Positions 26,057 through 37,081 are shown, counted from the first letter of the stretch. The stretch: 64,000 nt of DNA from Geminocystis herdmanii PCC 6308 (GCF_000332235.1 NZ_CM001775.1:2713-66712); one strand, 5' to 3'. Numbers and translations: made by a program. Notes: a model not told the origin generated them from the sequence alone.

Positions 26057-27301
26057 ATGAGCAAAAAACAAAATAATGAATATAAAGGTTATCAGGAAAT
26101 TATTGATTATTGTAAATTTATCAAAAGTCAAATGCCAAAAGGAATATCTTTGTTAGTCAATGGCAAAAGGCTATATTTTCAATTTAGCACCAAATATAAA
26201 TCAAGAAGTAAATATGCGACTGGTGAAAACTATACTATATTAGGATTAAATCGTTGCTTAGAAAAAGCAATTTTAATTGATCAACAATTAAAGAATTATG
26301 AGTCGGAAATTGATTTTTGGGATTGGTATGAACAAAATATCAAGGGTATTAATCAAAAGGCTTTTAATGATTTAATTACCTTCCAAGATGCTATAGAGAA
26401 AGTTAGAAAAGGATTTTTTAGCGTTCCTGATAAAAGAGGTTTACCTAGAAAAGAGGATCGTGAGTCCGATCAGAAAAGCTATGATCGGGAAAATGGGAGA
26501 TACTTTAATAAATTACCATTAGACAAAACCGTTAACTATCAAATACTTTATGATACTTTATTTGGATATTGTGATAATAAAAATGAAAGAAAATTTCAAG
26601 ATTGTTTAAGAGCATTTCTTCGACTATGTGAATATAATGAATTAGAGTCAATACATAAAAAATTAAGTAAGTTAAAAGTTAGTAAAAATAAACGTAATCC
26701 TAATCATAAACATCAAAAACAATCACCTTTAACTATTGACGAATTTATCCTATTTAGACAACAAATAATAAATGAAGATAATCAATATCAAGAAGAAAGA
26801 GAATTTTGGGCATTTATTTTTTCAATGCAAGTTCTTTTCGGATTAAGAATTGGTGAATTGTTATCCGCTAAAAATTTAGATAAAGATTATATTCCTTCAC
26901 AAGATTTATCAGAACAAAGTGATGACCATACAATATTTAGAGCAATTTCTGATCCTGATAATTACAATAATTATTTGTATATTGGAAACTATACTGATGA
27001 CGATAATAAAACCGCTAAAACAGGACATAAAATTTGTTTACCTTTTATACATCCAAATTACCCTAATTTATTAGAAGTATTAGAGATAAAACAAAATATT
27101 CCTAGATTTATAAATCGATTAAAAAATTATGGTTATAGACAATTTGTTCATCGTGGGAAAAGTAACTTAGAAAAATGGTCAGAAAAATATTTACAAAGAA
27201 AAATAAGTCAAACACATACGAATAGAAAATTAGGAAATGCTAATGGAATAGCGGCGGGTATTCCTGATAGTATCGGCGGAAACATAGGGTTCGTGTCATG
27301 A
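26057..27301 (+). pseudogene. Tyrosine-recombinase-like gene cut by Tn3 end
   Basis: Start at the ATG 26057; a TTG at 26018 would add 13 residues. The N-terminal half looks like a cyanobacterial phage-type integrase with an arm-binding region, and the catalytic domain begins at SPLTIDEFILFRQQII and FSMQVLFGLRIGELLSAKN, where the first catalytic Arg sits. The frame then runs into the Tn3 inverted repeat at 27275 and stops, so the HxxR, GH and Tyr boxes are lost. Likely integrase of an earlier mobile element. Confidence 0.7.
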
Positions 27302-27462
27302 GGGGCAGTCTTCAAAAAAATAGTACAAATAAATTAGTTTTAAGGCTTGATTGATAAGTTATTTGAATCAAACTTGCCCATTTTCGCCTATTTATGGGGA
27401 AGTCATTTAAAATAGGTAGTATGAGGAGTTAATTTTTCGTCCCTGAATAGAGTCCAACTCAT

Positions 27463-27612
27463 ATGTTACGTCATAGCTGTGGTTTTTATTTAGCGAGTCA
27501 AGGTTATGATACCAGAGTAATTCAGGCTTACTTAGGGCATAAAAACATTCAGCATACAGTTCGCTATACTGAAATTTCACCAAAACGTTTTCAAGGTTTC
27601 TGGATGGATTAA
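27463..27612 (+). pseudogene. C-terminal tyrosine recombinase fragment in Tn3
   Basis: 49 codons from an ATG at 27463; the frame is open from 27451. It holds the last catalytic boxes of a tyrosine recombinase: HMLRHSCG (HxxR), YLGHKN (GH) and HTVRYTEI (Tyr nucleophile). The N-terminal and first-Arg parts are absent. It may be what is left of a TnpI-like resolvase of the Tn3 element, or of another integrase. Confidence 0.75.
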
Positions 27613-27703
27613 CACAAATTAGTGATAATAAGGTTTAGATGCGTTGCACTCGCTTAATATGGCTTTTTTCCTTATCAATAAATTTTATAGTTGCCCTTCA
27701 GTA

Positions 27704-30138
27704 CTAAAAAAGTAATTCTATACGTTCATTAAGATCTAACTTAAACGTACCATAGGGATTAACATGACTAAAAATCAAAGGGGTAATTGCCCGTAAATCC
27801 CCTTGATTAAGCCTTGAATGCCAATGAGATTGAGCTAAAACCTGTTGAATCATTAAAGTATTAACATAGACTAAACTAATTTGTAATAAATGTAAAGACA
27901 ATACGGATAACTCTTGACTTTCTAGGCGATTAGAGGCAAACTCACCACCTTTACCGTAGAAGATAAAATCATTAACACCATTCCATCTTTCCACCACATT
28001 CAAACCTTCATTAATTTCCCTTCTGATAGCTTCTGAATTCAAATATTCACTCAGGAAAATGGTTTTCACTGCCCTACCCAACTCCAACAACGCCAAATAA
28101 GTAGGATGCTTCAAGGCTGAGCGATTAAATCGTTTTAAAATAGCTTCAGTCTCTGCTGTACCTAATCTTAAGGCTGTAGCATATTTTACCATCTGGTCAT
28201 ATTGTTGGCGAATTAAATCCCAATTAATTGGGCGAGTCAGAATCGGCTGTAAATGAGGATAGCTATTACTTTGACCCAAGTCGGGAAGATATAGCCTTTG
28301 CACCTTAATCCTTTTGAGTCGAGGCATTAACTGAAATCCTAGTAAGTGACTAAAAGCAAACGCTACTTCACTTTGTCCATGACTATCAACATAGTTTTTC
28401 TTGACATCCATATCAGTACAATGACGTAAAACCCCTTCAATCATTGCTGCCACTTCCGATGAAGATACAGTTTTTAACTGAGAATAAATGCAAGTAGATT
28501 TCTTTTCAACGTGCCAATAAATCATTACCCCACGTCCACCATAACGCAGATGATATTGACTCATTAAGTTTTGCTCCCATGAACCAAAATGTTTACTATC
28601 ACTCGCACAAGTGGTAGTTCCTTCCCCCCAGATTTCAGGATTACGAATCTCAAAAATAGCATTAACTACCGAGGCTATAGCACTTCTAAGTTGGTCTTTT
28701 TGAATGTAGCGACGGCGTACATAAAGTAAATCATGATAATTTTCGCTATTTATACCCGTATTAATGCGGTTAATCCTTTCTTTGCCGTCATCGGTTTTTT
28801 CAATAATAATATCTTTCCAACCTGTTTTTAATACCCCTTCAATGGGTATTTTTCTTCCAAGTCATAATATTTAGCTTTACTATCAGTGTATTTTTTAAGC
28901 AGTTCTAAGGCTAAAATTATGGGGCGGTGAATGTCATTATTAGAGCGAAATTCCAGCACTTCTAATAGTTGGGGTATCATCCGACGATAATGGGTAGCAA
29001 AGGAACTACGCATCACAGTATGAACTTTTTGGCGATAGGCTGTATTGGTGGATTTATATTCTTTGACTAGGTTTTTCAGGGTTTCTTGACTAACAACAGG
29101 ATAAACTACGGTTTGAATCACTCCTTCAGGATTAGCTAGGGCTACTTCGGCAATACGAAAAAGGATATTAGTTTTTCCATTTACGAGTTTAAAGTCTTCA
29201 ATCATTTCTTTTTGAATACGTTTTTCAGCTCTTGTGCCAATGCGTTTAATAATTGAGATGAGAATTTCAATTAGATTATCGATAATTTCTTGACTACGTT
29301 GGTGACAAAAAGCGCTCATTAGTGTGTAGCGTATTGGTTCGGGATGTTGTCGTAAGTCATAGGGAGATTCTGTGGCGGCTCTTTGACGGTATTTTTGAAT
29401 GATTTTGGCTGATATTCCTTGAAATAAATCTGTGGGTAATCCTACGGCTCGAATTCGTTTTAGTTTTTCAATTTCTGTGAGAAAGGTATCTAAGCCCACT
29501 GGACCTGGATCTGTTTTAATAAAGGCAAAGTCGGAGGTTTTTAGTTTTGGAGAAGATGTTGATTCATCTTCATTATTGTCATCCGTTTTGAGAAGAATAT
29601 CAATTTGCTCTTTGATTATCGTGGTTAATTTTGATGTTACCTGATTACACCATTGACTTTCCGATACTGATAAAGCATGACGAATTAAGCGTTCTATTCT
29701 ATTGACGGTAGGTGGTTCAATTTGTAATTCACGAAACTTTTGATAAACAATTTCTTTGATGGACTCAATTTTTTGTTCGTTGGGAATAATTTCCGCTATC
29801 AGCCAATTGCTTATTTGTTCACTATCCTGTGTTGTTGCTGTTCTAAAGTTAAATAGAGTCCGAATTTCAGCTCGATAAACTTTTGCACTACGTCCTTGAG
29901 GATTATAGTCTGAGTAAGAGCTAACAGGAATATTAAGTTGATTAGCAATGTAAGATATTATTAAATCAGGTATTTGTTCCGAAGTATCAGGAAAACGAGC
30001 CCTTAGTTGAAAATATTTGAGTATTATAGCGAAACCTATTTTATTTCCACCAATCTTATTAGTTAGTAATTTTAATTCTTGGGGAATAAGTGTCCAATTT
30101 TCGATTAGCTCTTCTGTTTGCCAATTTTTCTTGAGCAT
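27704..30138 (-). pseudogene. tnpA: Tn3-family transposase, deleted and frameshifted
   Basis: From ATG 30138 a 436-residue piece covers the N-terminal DUF4158-like and middle regions. It ends near 28850 by a one-base loss in an A run: restoring it continues [17 protein letters not shown]. The frame then jumps from ERINRIN directly to [16 protein letters not shown], omitting roughly 170 residues found in intact Tn3 transposases. It rejoins [25 protein letters not shown] and the C-terminal domain (27704-28564). The catalytic middle is therefore incomplete. Confidence 0.9.
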
Positions 30139-30388
30139 TAATTATTTTCACAATTTGCAGATCTAACAAATCTCACAATAGTCGGAAAAGGTCTATCTTC
30201 AAAAATATTTATAACTGCATACTATTTAATATTTGTCAAATGGTTATTTATTAACATATTTGTAAAACTTATCATTTGAGAGGAAAAAAGACTCTTAACA
30301 GTCAAGGAAGAAAAAAGACTAAAACTATTGCTAAGTATAGCTTTGAGCTTCTCACTGCCCCTCATGACACGAACCCTATGTTTCCGCC

Positions 30389-31560
30389 TAATCGCTCATC
30401 AAAATTGGTGTTGTGAGTTAGCAGAATTTGAGACAATCACCAATAAAAAGGCAAGTGGTGAATTAAAAGCCTTTTTAAGTAAGTCAGTGGACACTTTCAG
30501 AGAACCTTATGCACGATCAAGTCGTAGTATTAAACGTCAATGTGTCATGGTCGGTTCAGTTAATGAATGTGAGTTTTTAGTGGATACTACTGGTAATAGA
30601 AGATTTTGGGTTATTCCAGTTAACACCCAAATTGATACGGATAAGGTAATTAAATTTCGTGATGCTATCTGGTATCAAGCTAAAAAAGCATTTTTGGAAG
30701 GTGAATTTTGGTACTTAGAAGAAAAGTATCAAAAACAAAGTGAACAGTTAAACAAAGAGTATTTATATCAGAGTACATGGGATTGTCCAGAACTTGATAA
30801 TTACTTACAAGGTTTTGAAACAATTGGTATTAGTGGTAAAGATATTTTAAAACAAGTTTTTCAATTTGAATTGAAAGATATTAATCGTGGTCATGAGATT
30901 AAAATAGGTCAAATTTTGCGTAAAAAAGGATGGGAAAATAAACCAATAAAAAAAGATGGAAAAACGATCAGACTTTGGGTCAAAGATTTTACTTCTGATT
31001 TTTCTGTAAGGTTTGAGAATTTAATTGATCCATTTGATCCAAAACTAGAAACCTTATACAGCAATGGGTACAATAAGGATCAAACTAAGGATCAAACGGA
31101 TCAAATAAAAGAGTTTGATCCATTGGAGAAAAGTATGGATCAATTAAAATCATTAAATGATCCTTTATTTGATCCAAGCTCAAACCCTTATAAATCAATA
31201 GATGGATCAAAGGATCAAACGGATCAATTAAAATCGCACACTTTACAAATTTCTGCAAAAAATGATGAATCATCACTAAACAGTAATGAACTTGAAAAAA
31301 ATCAAGACAACTTAAATGCCCCCCCAAATGAAGATGACAAAACTCAAAATGATGAAAAGCAATTAAAAGATGCTAGAAAATTTTTATATAAAGAATTAAA
31401 GATTAATAATATTGCTGATAAAGAATCAATATTGACCTATATTCGTAAAGGTTTAGGCAATAACTCTATTAATTCATTTTATGATTTGTCGATCGATCAG
31501 TGTTGTTATTTAATTAATAACTTAAGAGGTATAGAAAATATTTTGGAAGAAAAAGGTTAA
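30389..31560 (+). pseudogene. C-terminal part of a VapE/primase-helicase-like protein
   Basis: Real coding sequence begins just inside the Tn3 boundary with LIAHQNWCCELAEFETIT, then FREPYARSSRSIKR and GNRRFWVIPV, which match the C-terminal ATPase portion of VapE (virulence-associated E) proteins of phages, plasmids and islands. The N-terminal half is missing. The last 200 residues include a low-complexity linker full of DQTDQ and DPFDP. The first 20 codons of the open frame (30328-30388) are Tn3 sequence. Replication function is likely lost. Confidence 0.75.
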
Positions 31561-31717
31561 TTTCATTTTGTTAGTTGTCTATCAAGTGATACAAATCTAC
31601 TTGATTACTAATAAAATTATAGTGATTATGAATAAATTGAGAATAAAATGAGAATAAGGTTAGTTAAAAAATAGTTGACAGAAAATGAAAGCCTTGAAAA
31701 ATAGGCATAAAAAAACA

Positions 31718-31791
31718 CGGGTGCGACAGGACTCGAACCTGTGACCGACTGCTTAGAAGGCAGTTGCTCTATCCATCTGAGCTACGCACCC
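31718..31791 (-). tRNA. trnR-TCT: tRNA-Arg (TCT)
   Basis: 74 nt on the minus strand. Acceptor GGGTGCG pairs with CGCACCC; the D arm GCTCAGATGGATAGAGC, anticodon arm with loop CTTCTAA (anticodon TCT) and T arm with TTCGAGT are all present. CCA is not encoded. A T run follows the 3' end. The gene marks the right border of the accessory island and its 3' end faces the island. Confidence 0.95.
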
Positions 31792-31841
31792 TTAAAATAC
31801 GCTTTACTATCATAACTCATTATCTGTTGTTTTTGCAACTA

Positions 31842-31945
31842 TACTTGGCGAGGGCATAATTTGAGTTTGGTGAAGGTAGGCAAAAGGCAAGTAGGCAAGA
31901 GGCAACTATACATTTTGCAACATCAGATTATAACCTTGATGAGTA
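31842..31945 (+). mobile_element. 104-bp TA-flanked MITE, copy 2
   Basis: Same element as at 13149-13252, same orientation, same length, four substitutions, flanked by TA on both sides (31840-31841 and 31946-31947). It lies between tRNA-Arg and purL, in front of the purL promoter region. Confidence 0.88.
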
Positions 31946-32083
31946 TATTAACCGTTATTAATTTGAACAATTATTAATAGTACAATATTTTTTGTATTTT
32001 ATCAATAATTTTACCCCTTAACAATCTTGCTCATTGCCGATCGTACTGGTATATTGTTATTAAGTCAATCAATGAGAAAAAAT

Positions 32084-34351
32084 ATGTCAGTACCCTTTAC
32101 CCCCCAAGAAATCGCCTCCGAAGGCATTAAACCTGCTGAATATGAAGACATCGTCAAAAGATTAGGCAGACATCCCAACAAAGCAGAATTAGGTATGTTT
32201 GGGGTAATGTGGTCAGAACATTGTTGTTATAAAAACTCTAAGCCTCTTTTATCTCAGTTTCCCACAGAAGGCGATCGAATTCTAGTCGGACCCGGAGAAA
32301 ATGCAGGGGTAGTGGATTTCGGTAATGGTTTACGAGTTGCTTTCAAAATTGAATCCCATAACCATCCTAGCGCGATCGAACCTTTTCAGGGAGCAGCCAC
32401 AGGGGTGGGCGGTATCCTTAGAGATATTTTCACTATGGGTGCGCGTCCGATCGCCATTCTCAATTCCTTACGCTTCGGTAACTTAGACAATCCTCACACC
32501 AAACGCATTTTTAAAGGAGTTGTAGAGGGTATATCACATTATGGTAACTGCGTGGGCGTACCTACCGTTGGGGGAGAGGTTTATTTTAATTCTGCTTACA
32601 GTGGCAATCCCCTTGTTAATGCTATGGCGATCGGACTTATGGAAACCAATGATATAGTTAAATCAGGGGCTTCAGGTATTGGGAATCCCGTGCTGTATGT
32701 GGGATCAACTACGGGGAGAGACGGCATGGGGGGGGCTAGTTTTGCCAGTGCCGAATTGACGGATGAATCACTGGACGATCGACCCGCAGTACAAGTAGGC
32801 GATCCTTTTCTCGAAAAATCCCTCATTGAAGCCTGTTTAGAAGCCTTTAAAACGGGGGCGGTAGTAGCTGCCCAAGATATGGGGGCAGCAGGTATTACTT
32901 GCTCCACTTCAGAAATGGCGGCAAAAGGAGGAGTGGGGATTGAGTTAGACTTAGACAAAATTCCAGCACGGGAAAAAGGTATGATACCTTACGAATATCT
33001 CCTGTCGGAATCCCAAGAAAGAATGCTCTTTGTAGCCCATAAAGGGAGAGAGCAAGAATTAATCGAAATCTTTGAAAGATGGGGACTCCATGCCGTTGTC
33101 GCAGGTACTGTTATCGATGAACCCATCGTTCGCATATTACATCAAGGTTCGATCGCAGCCGAAGTGCCTTCCACCGCTTTAGCTGATAATACACCAATTT
33201 ATCACCATGAAGTCTTGACAAATCCTCCAGAATATGCTACGTCAGCATGGGCATGGACAGAAGCAGAATTACCAGAAGTTGAGGAGAAAGGAGTCAATGG
33301 GCAAAATTGGGAGCAAATTTTATTAACTTTGTTAGATACCCCTAGTATTGCCTCAAAACGGTGGATTTATCGTCAATATGATCATCAAGTGCAAAACAAT
33401 ACGGTAATGTTGCCCGGGGGAGCGGATGCGTCTATTATCAGAGTGCGCCCTGTTAACGGTAAACCTGAGTTAGCCAAGACTGGCATCGCCGCTACAACGG
33501 ATTGTAACCCCCGTTATGTCTATTTAGAGCCGAATTTAGGGGCAAAATTAGCGGTTGCCGAAGCCGCTCGTAATTTGAGTTGTGTCGGGGCGCAACCTAT
33601 CGCCATTACCGATAATCTCAACTTCGGAAGTCCAGAAAAACCCATCGGTTATTGGCAATTACACCACGCTTGTCAAGGCATTGCGGAGGCTTGTCGAGAG
33701 TTTGACACCCCTGTTACTGGTGGTAACGTTTCATTGTATAACGAGACGATCGACTCTGAGGGCAATCCCCAACCAATTTATCCCACTCCCGTTATTGGCA
33801 TGGTGGGTTTAATCCCCGACATCGACAAAATTTGTGGGCAAGGTTGGCAAAAAGAGGGCGACTTGATTTATTTGCTAGGGAAGTTTAAACCTAGTTTGGG
33901 CGCTTCAGAATATCTTGCTACGATTCACAATACCATCGCAGGAAAACCTCCTGAGTTAGACTATGAATTAGAAAAACAAGTGCAGGAGGCTTGTCGGGAA
34001 GGCATTAGTCAGGGCATGGTAAAATCTGCCCATGATGTCAGTGAGGGGGGAGTTGCCGTTGCCTTAGGGGAGTCTTGTATCAGTGGTAAGTTAGGTTGTG
34101 AGGTGAATTTACCAAGTATTGACTCTCGTTTAGATAGTGTTTTATTTGGAGAATTAGCGAGTTTAATTATTGTCTCTGTTAATCCTGAAAATCAAGCTAA
34201 TTGGGAAGCCTTATTACATAGTAAATTGGGCAATAATTGGCATAAAATAGGACAAGTAAAAGGCTCTAATTTAACTATCCATAATCTCATTAATTTAGAT
34301 GTTAAAATTATTACTGATACTTGGGCAAATTCGATCGAAAATAGACTATAG
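32084..34351 (+). CDS. purL: Phosphoribosylformylglycinamidine synthase II
   Basis: About 755 residues from ATG 32084 ([10 protein letters not shown]); a TTG at 32027 would add 19 residues that do not resemble the family. Small-type PurL with the two repeated AIRS-like halves: [15 protein letters not shown] and [10 protein letters not shown] near the start, [20 protein letters not shown] (ATP/metal site), and [18 protein letters not shown] opening the second half. It acts in purine synthesis with PurQ and PurS. purF lies 5 kb downstream on the same strand. Confidence 0.97.
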   Translation: MSVPFTPQEIASEGIKPAEYEDIVKRLGRHPNKAELGMFGVMWSEHCCYKNSKPLLSQFPTEGDRILVGPGENAGVVDFGNGLRVAFKIESHNHPSAIEPFQGAATGVGGILRDIFTMGARPIAILNSLRFGNLDNPHTKRIFKGVVEGISHYGNCVGVPTVGGEVYFNSAYSGNPLVNAMAIGLMETNDIVKSGASGIGNPVLYVGSTTGRDGMGGASFASAELTDESLDDRPAVQVGDPFLEKSLIEACLEAFKTGAVVAAQDMGAAGITCSTSEMAAKGGVGIELDLDKIPAREKGMIPYEYLLSESQERMLFVAHKGREQELIEIFERWGLHAVVAGTVIDEPIVRILHQGSIAAEVPSTALADNTPIYHHEVLTNPPEYATSAWAWTEAELPEVEEKGVNGQNWEQILLTLLDTPSIASKRWIYRQYDHQVQNNTVMLPGGADASIIRVRPVNGKPELAKTGIAATTDCNPRYVYLEPNLGAKLAVAEAARNLSCVGAQPIAITDNLNFGSPEKPIGYWQLHHACQGIAEACREFDTPVTGGNVSLYNETIDSEGNPQPIYPTPVIGMVGLIPDIDKICGQGWQKEGDLIYLLGKFKPSLGASEYLATIHNTIAGKPPELDYELEKQVQEACREGISQGMVKSAHDVSEGGVAVALGESCISGKLGCEVNLPSIDSRLDSVLFGELASLIIVSVNPENQANWEALLHSKLGNNWHKIGQVKGSNLTIHNLINLDVKIITDTWANSIENRL

Positions 34352-34483
34352 TTCGTAGTCATGACTTTCGTCATCAAATGGTGGGTAATACCCACCCTAC
34401 TAATTTTCAGTAGCAATTCTTAAAATTGAGATAGCATTACTATATATTGACAATTACTCGATCGAACCTAAAAATAGAACAAC

Positions 34484-34831
34484 ATGGAAAACAATACTCT
34501 ATTAAATATAGTCCAACAAGGTTTTAGAACAGCCCTTGGTGCAACGGCAGAAGCCATAGAAACCTTACAGGATAATCAGAAACGCAGTCAAATTTTATCA
34601 GACTTAAATGTTCAATGGCAAGAAAAATCTCAAACATGGTCTGAAAAAGGTACAATGACAGAACAGGAAGCTAAAAAAATTATAGAACAATTCTTTAAAG
34701 GCTACCATCATAAAAATCAATCTCCCCAAAACATAGAAATTACCTTAGAAAATAATCCAAATGGTAGTATCAATGAACTTACCAACGAAATTATTATATT
34801 AAGAGAAGAATTACAAAATCTTAACAATTAA
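34484..34831 (+). CDS. Phasin-like hypothetical protein
   Basis: 115 residues, almost wholly alpha-helical by pattern, acidic, with a central EQEAKKIIEQFFKGYHHKN stretch and a coiled-coil-like C-terminus (IIILREELQNLN). Similar short proteins are widespread in cyanobacteria and resemble phasin/poly-hydroxyalkanoate granule proteins, although function here is not shown. It is followed by a strongly folded region ending in a T run that can serve as its terminator. Confidence 0.65.
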   Translation: MENNTLLNIVQQGFRTALGATAEAIETLQDNQKRSQILSDLNVQWQEKSQTWSEKGTMTEQEAKKIIEQFFKGYHHKNQSPQNIEITLENNPNGSINELTNEIIILREELQNLNN

Positions 34832-35022
34832 CAAATTTTACCTAATCCTCTAATCCCCGAATCCCCTCTCCCGAATCCCCGAATCCCCTCTCCCGAATCC
34901 CCTAACACCCTTTGCTATACCAACCTCACTAGAATATTTTGTCTGAAGATTAGTTATAATATAACTATCAACTGTCAACTTGGGTTAATTCTTTTAACCC
35001 GTATAAGTCAACTATCAACTAG

Positions 35023-35070
35023 CCTCCCAGTCTTTTGAGACATCCTTCTTCCGAAGGAATGGGAGGTTTT
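35023..35070 (+). terminator. Three-way-junction hairpin with T run
   Basis: Outer stem CCTCCCA (35023-35029) pairs with TGGGAGG (35060-35066). Inside are two smaller hairpins: GTCT-TTTG-AGAC (35030-35041) and TCCTTC-TTCC-GAAGGA (35043-35058). A TTTTAA tail follows. A further hairpin GGGTTAA-TTCTT-TTAACCC sits at 34982-35000. It lies between converging genes and can end the + strand transcript. Confidence 0.6.
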
Positions 35071-35087
35071 AATATTGACAATTTTCT

Positions 35088-36242
35088 CTACAAAATTGAT
35101 TGATAGGCTTGGAGGGTTTCTTGTGCTACTCTATGCCATGAGTATAATTTCGATCGAGCTTTTCCCTTGATAATTAACTCTTGTCGTAATTCTGGTTGAC
35201 TAATAACTTGATAAATAGTTTCTGCGAGGGAAATATAATCTTCTGGATTGACATACAAAGCAGAATCTCGCGCAACTTCAGGTAATGATGATGTGTTAGA
35301 AGTAATAACAGGCGCGCCTAACGTCATGGCTTCTAATACGGGTAAACCAAAACCTTCGTAAAAAGAAGGATAGACAAACACATCTGTTAAATGATAACAA
35401 ACGGCGACTTCATCATCAGATAAATAGCCTAAATGGTGTATATCTTGTTTAAATTCACAGTTTTCGATTTCTGTAAAAATTGTTTCATAATTCCAGCCTT
35501 TTTGTCCCACTAATATTAAATGATGATGAATCAAATATTTTTTCTTGAGTAAATTAAAGGCTTTTACTAAATTAATTATATTCTTTCTCGGTTCGATCGT
35601 GCTGACAAATAAGATATAAGGTTCGCTAAAATCATAATTTATTTTAGTTTTAATAACCTCAATATTTTTATTATCTAAATAATTAGTATTATATCGACTT
35701 GCTTCTGAGGTAATAAATATCTTATCTTTTTTGATACCGAAATAGTCAATAATATCTTGTTGGGTACTTTGAGCAAAAGTAATAATTAAATCTGTCCACT
35801 GCAAACATTTTTTAATTCTTTCTGTGTAACTTTTAACAATTTTACTACTATAAAAAGGAAATTTAAGAAAAGTTAAATCATGAATTGTCATCACTTTTTT
35901 TGCATCAGGAAAAGGATAGACATAATGATCAGTACCATGAATTATATCCACATCCTGCCAAAATCCATCGTGCTGAGGTATAAACAACCCTGCGGATTTA
36001 CCCAACCAATTACTCACCGTCACGGGAAACGGCAAAAACTTGACAGGATTAATATTTCGCAAAGTTTCAGGTAGTGTACGATCTAACTTTAACCACTGAG
36101 ACATGGAAGGCTGTCGATAAATATTAACAGAGTAATTTGTCTCATCCTCTAAGGCTTTTAAACCCTTAATCAAATTATAGGTATAGTATCCCACCCCACT
36201 AGGACAATCCCGCATTGAACTACAATCTACTAATATCTTCAT
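35088..36242 (-). CDS. GT4-family glycosyltransferase
   Basis: 384 residues. GT-B fold: N-terminal DCSSMRDCPSGVGYYTYNL, a linker, and a C-terminal domain with FVSTIEPRKNI and the GT4 signature PSFYEGFGLPVLEAMTLG (EX7E-type acids around residues 300-308). It transfers a sugar from a nucleotide-sugar donor, probably for polysaccharide or lipid glycosylation, but donor and acceptor are not readable. It stands alone on the minus strand. Confidence 0.9.
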   Translation of the reverse strand: MKILVDCSSMRDCPSGVGYYTYNLIKGLKALEDETNYSVNIYRQPSMSQWLKLDRTLPETLRNINPVKFLPFPVTVSNWLGKSAGLFIPQHDGFWQDVDIIHGTDHYVYPFPDAKKVMTIHDLTFLKFPFYSSKIVKSYTERIKKCLQWTDLIITFAQSTQQDIIDYFGIKKDKIFITSEASRYNTNYLDNKNIEVIKTKINYDFSEPYILFVSTIEPRKNIINLVKAFNLLKKKYLIHHHLILVGQKGWNYETIFTEIENCEFKQDIHHLGYLSDDEVAVCYHLTDVFVYPSFYEGFGLPVLEAMTLGAPVITSNTSSLPEVARDSALYVNPEDYISLAETIYQVISQPELRQELIIKGKARSKLYSWHRVAQETLQAYQSIL

Positions 36243-36517
36243 TATCTTATATTTATCTCGATCGTTCTATGATTAATCATTCTTAACAATAGCTGAAATG
36301 GAGTACTAAACAGGGTTTTAACCTTCAGTTTTGAGATAAATTAAGAAATTCTGCACTTTTTGAAAAAAAGAGTTGTCAAATTGGATACTTTTTCGTTATA
36401 TTTAAAGAGTAAGGATAAATCGTTCATCTGTTTACACAGACGGAAGTAAAAAGCTCAAATCTTTTGAAGGAACGCGCCTCAAATCTAAACCCATCAAAAA
36501 TTAGAGGAGGCGACATT

Positions 36518-36655
36518 ATGAACGCTAAACAAAATAACAATCTCGGTTCAATAAGTCAACAAGCACGTTTGTTAATGGTTGATAATCGTCAACGCAAACA
36601 AAATCGTCAAGCTAGTATGTTAGAAAGATCAGCGAAACAAGTTGGACTCGAATAA
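36518..36655 (+). CDS. Small basic hypothetical protein
   Basis: 45 residues from ATG 36518, chosen because a strong GAGGAGGCG ribosome-binding site lies just upstream; a longer frame from 36464 has no such signal. It is rich in Arg, Gln and Asn (DNRQRKQNRQASMLERSAKQ). No family recognised. A second small basic gene follows at 36886 with a similar ribosome-binding site, and a tandem hairpin array separates them. Confidence 0.6.
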   Translation: MNAKQNNNLGSISQQARLLMVDNRQRKQNRQASMLERSAKQVGLE

Positions 36656-36686
36656 TTAAATTTCCGTATCATTGATATTTTTAGTA

Positions 36687-36812
36687 GGGACGCAAGGTTT
36701 GCGTCCAGTAACAAACCCAAGGTTTGCGTCCAGTAACAAACGCAAGGTTTGCGTCCAGTAACAAACCCAAGGTTTGCGTCCAGTAACAAACTCAAGGTTT
36801 GCGTCCGTTACA
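36687..36812. repeat. 25-bp tandem hairpin array
   Basis: About five units of 25 bp with the core CAAGGTTTGCGTCCAGTAAC. The first begins GGGACGCAAGGTTTGCGTCC, a palindrome able to form a stem; later units change the first bases to CC, GC, CC and TC. Located between two small genes. Related in design to the array at 39070. Confidence 0.85.
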
Positions 36813-36885
36813 GTAAAGTTGCGGTTGATCTAAAAATATCCCAAACAAAATAAATCATTTATATAATTACATTAGAGGTGAGAAT

Positions 36886-37038
36886 ATGATTAATCCAAAA
36901 ACAGTAGAAAGTGCCAGACAAGCCCACAGAAACTCTTTATTAGAAACTTTAGAACGTCGTTTAGAAGTAGCTAAATCCAAAGGGCAAACCGCATTAGTGA
37001 ATCAATTAGAAGCAGAAAAACGTTATTATCTCAAATAA
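36886..37038 (+). CDS. Small helical hypothetical protein
   Basis: 50 residues (MINPKTVESARQAHRNSLLE at the start, ending EAEKRYYLK). An AGAGGTGAG ribosome-binding site precedes the ATG by 6-7 nt, and an excellent terminator follows 43 nt after the stop. Strongly helix-forming and charged. No family recognised. Translation signals on both sides argue that it is real even though short. Confidence 0.68.
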   Translation: MINPKTVESARQAHRNSLLETLERRLEVAKSKGQTALVNQLEAEKRYYLK

Positions 37039-37081
37039 AAAATTTGCTTAATATTATTTAATTGAAGATAAAAAATATCGA

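Larger units (their letters stand above)
27275..30388 (-). mobile_element. Tn3-family element with 35-bp inverted repeats
   Basis: Both ends carry the same 35-bp sequence in inverted orientation (27275-27309 and 30354-30388), beginning GGCGGAAACATAGGGTTCG and ending GAGGGGCAGT; the match is perfect by eye. Inside are a broken Tn3 transposase and a tyrosine-recombinase C-terminus. The flanking 5-mers differ (GTATC left, TAATC right), so no clean target duplication remains, and the genes cut on each side are unrelated. Confidence 0.88.

Noticed and set aside
29432-29644. 70-codon frame on the + strand inside the Tn3 transposase region
   Set aside because: It is a shadow of the minus-strand transposase; the protein sequence has no family features.
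31020-31240. Plasmid replication origin with iterons
   Set aside because: The repeats lie inside a coding linker of a truncated gene, and no Rep gene or AT-rich unwinding block was recognised.
36607-36795. Open frame with repeated VTGRKPCVCYWTQ-like peptides
   Set aside because: It is produced by the 25-bp tandem repeat array and has no coding support.
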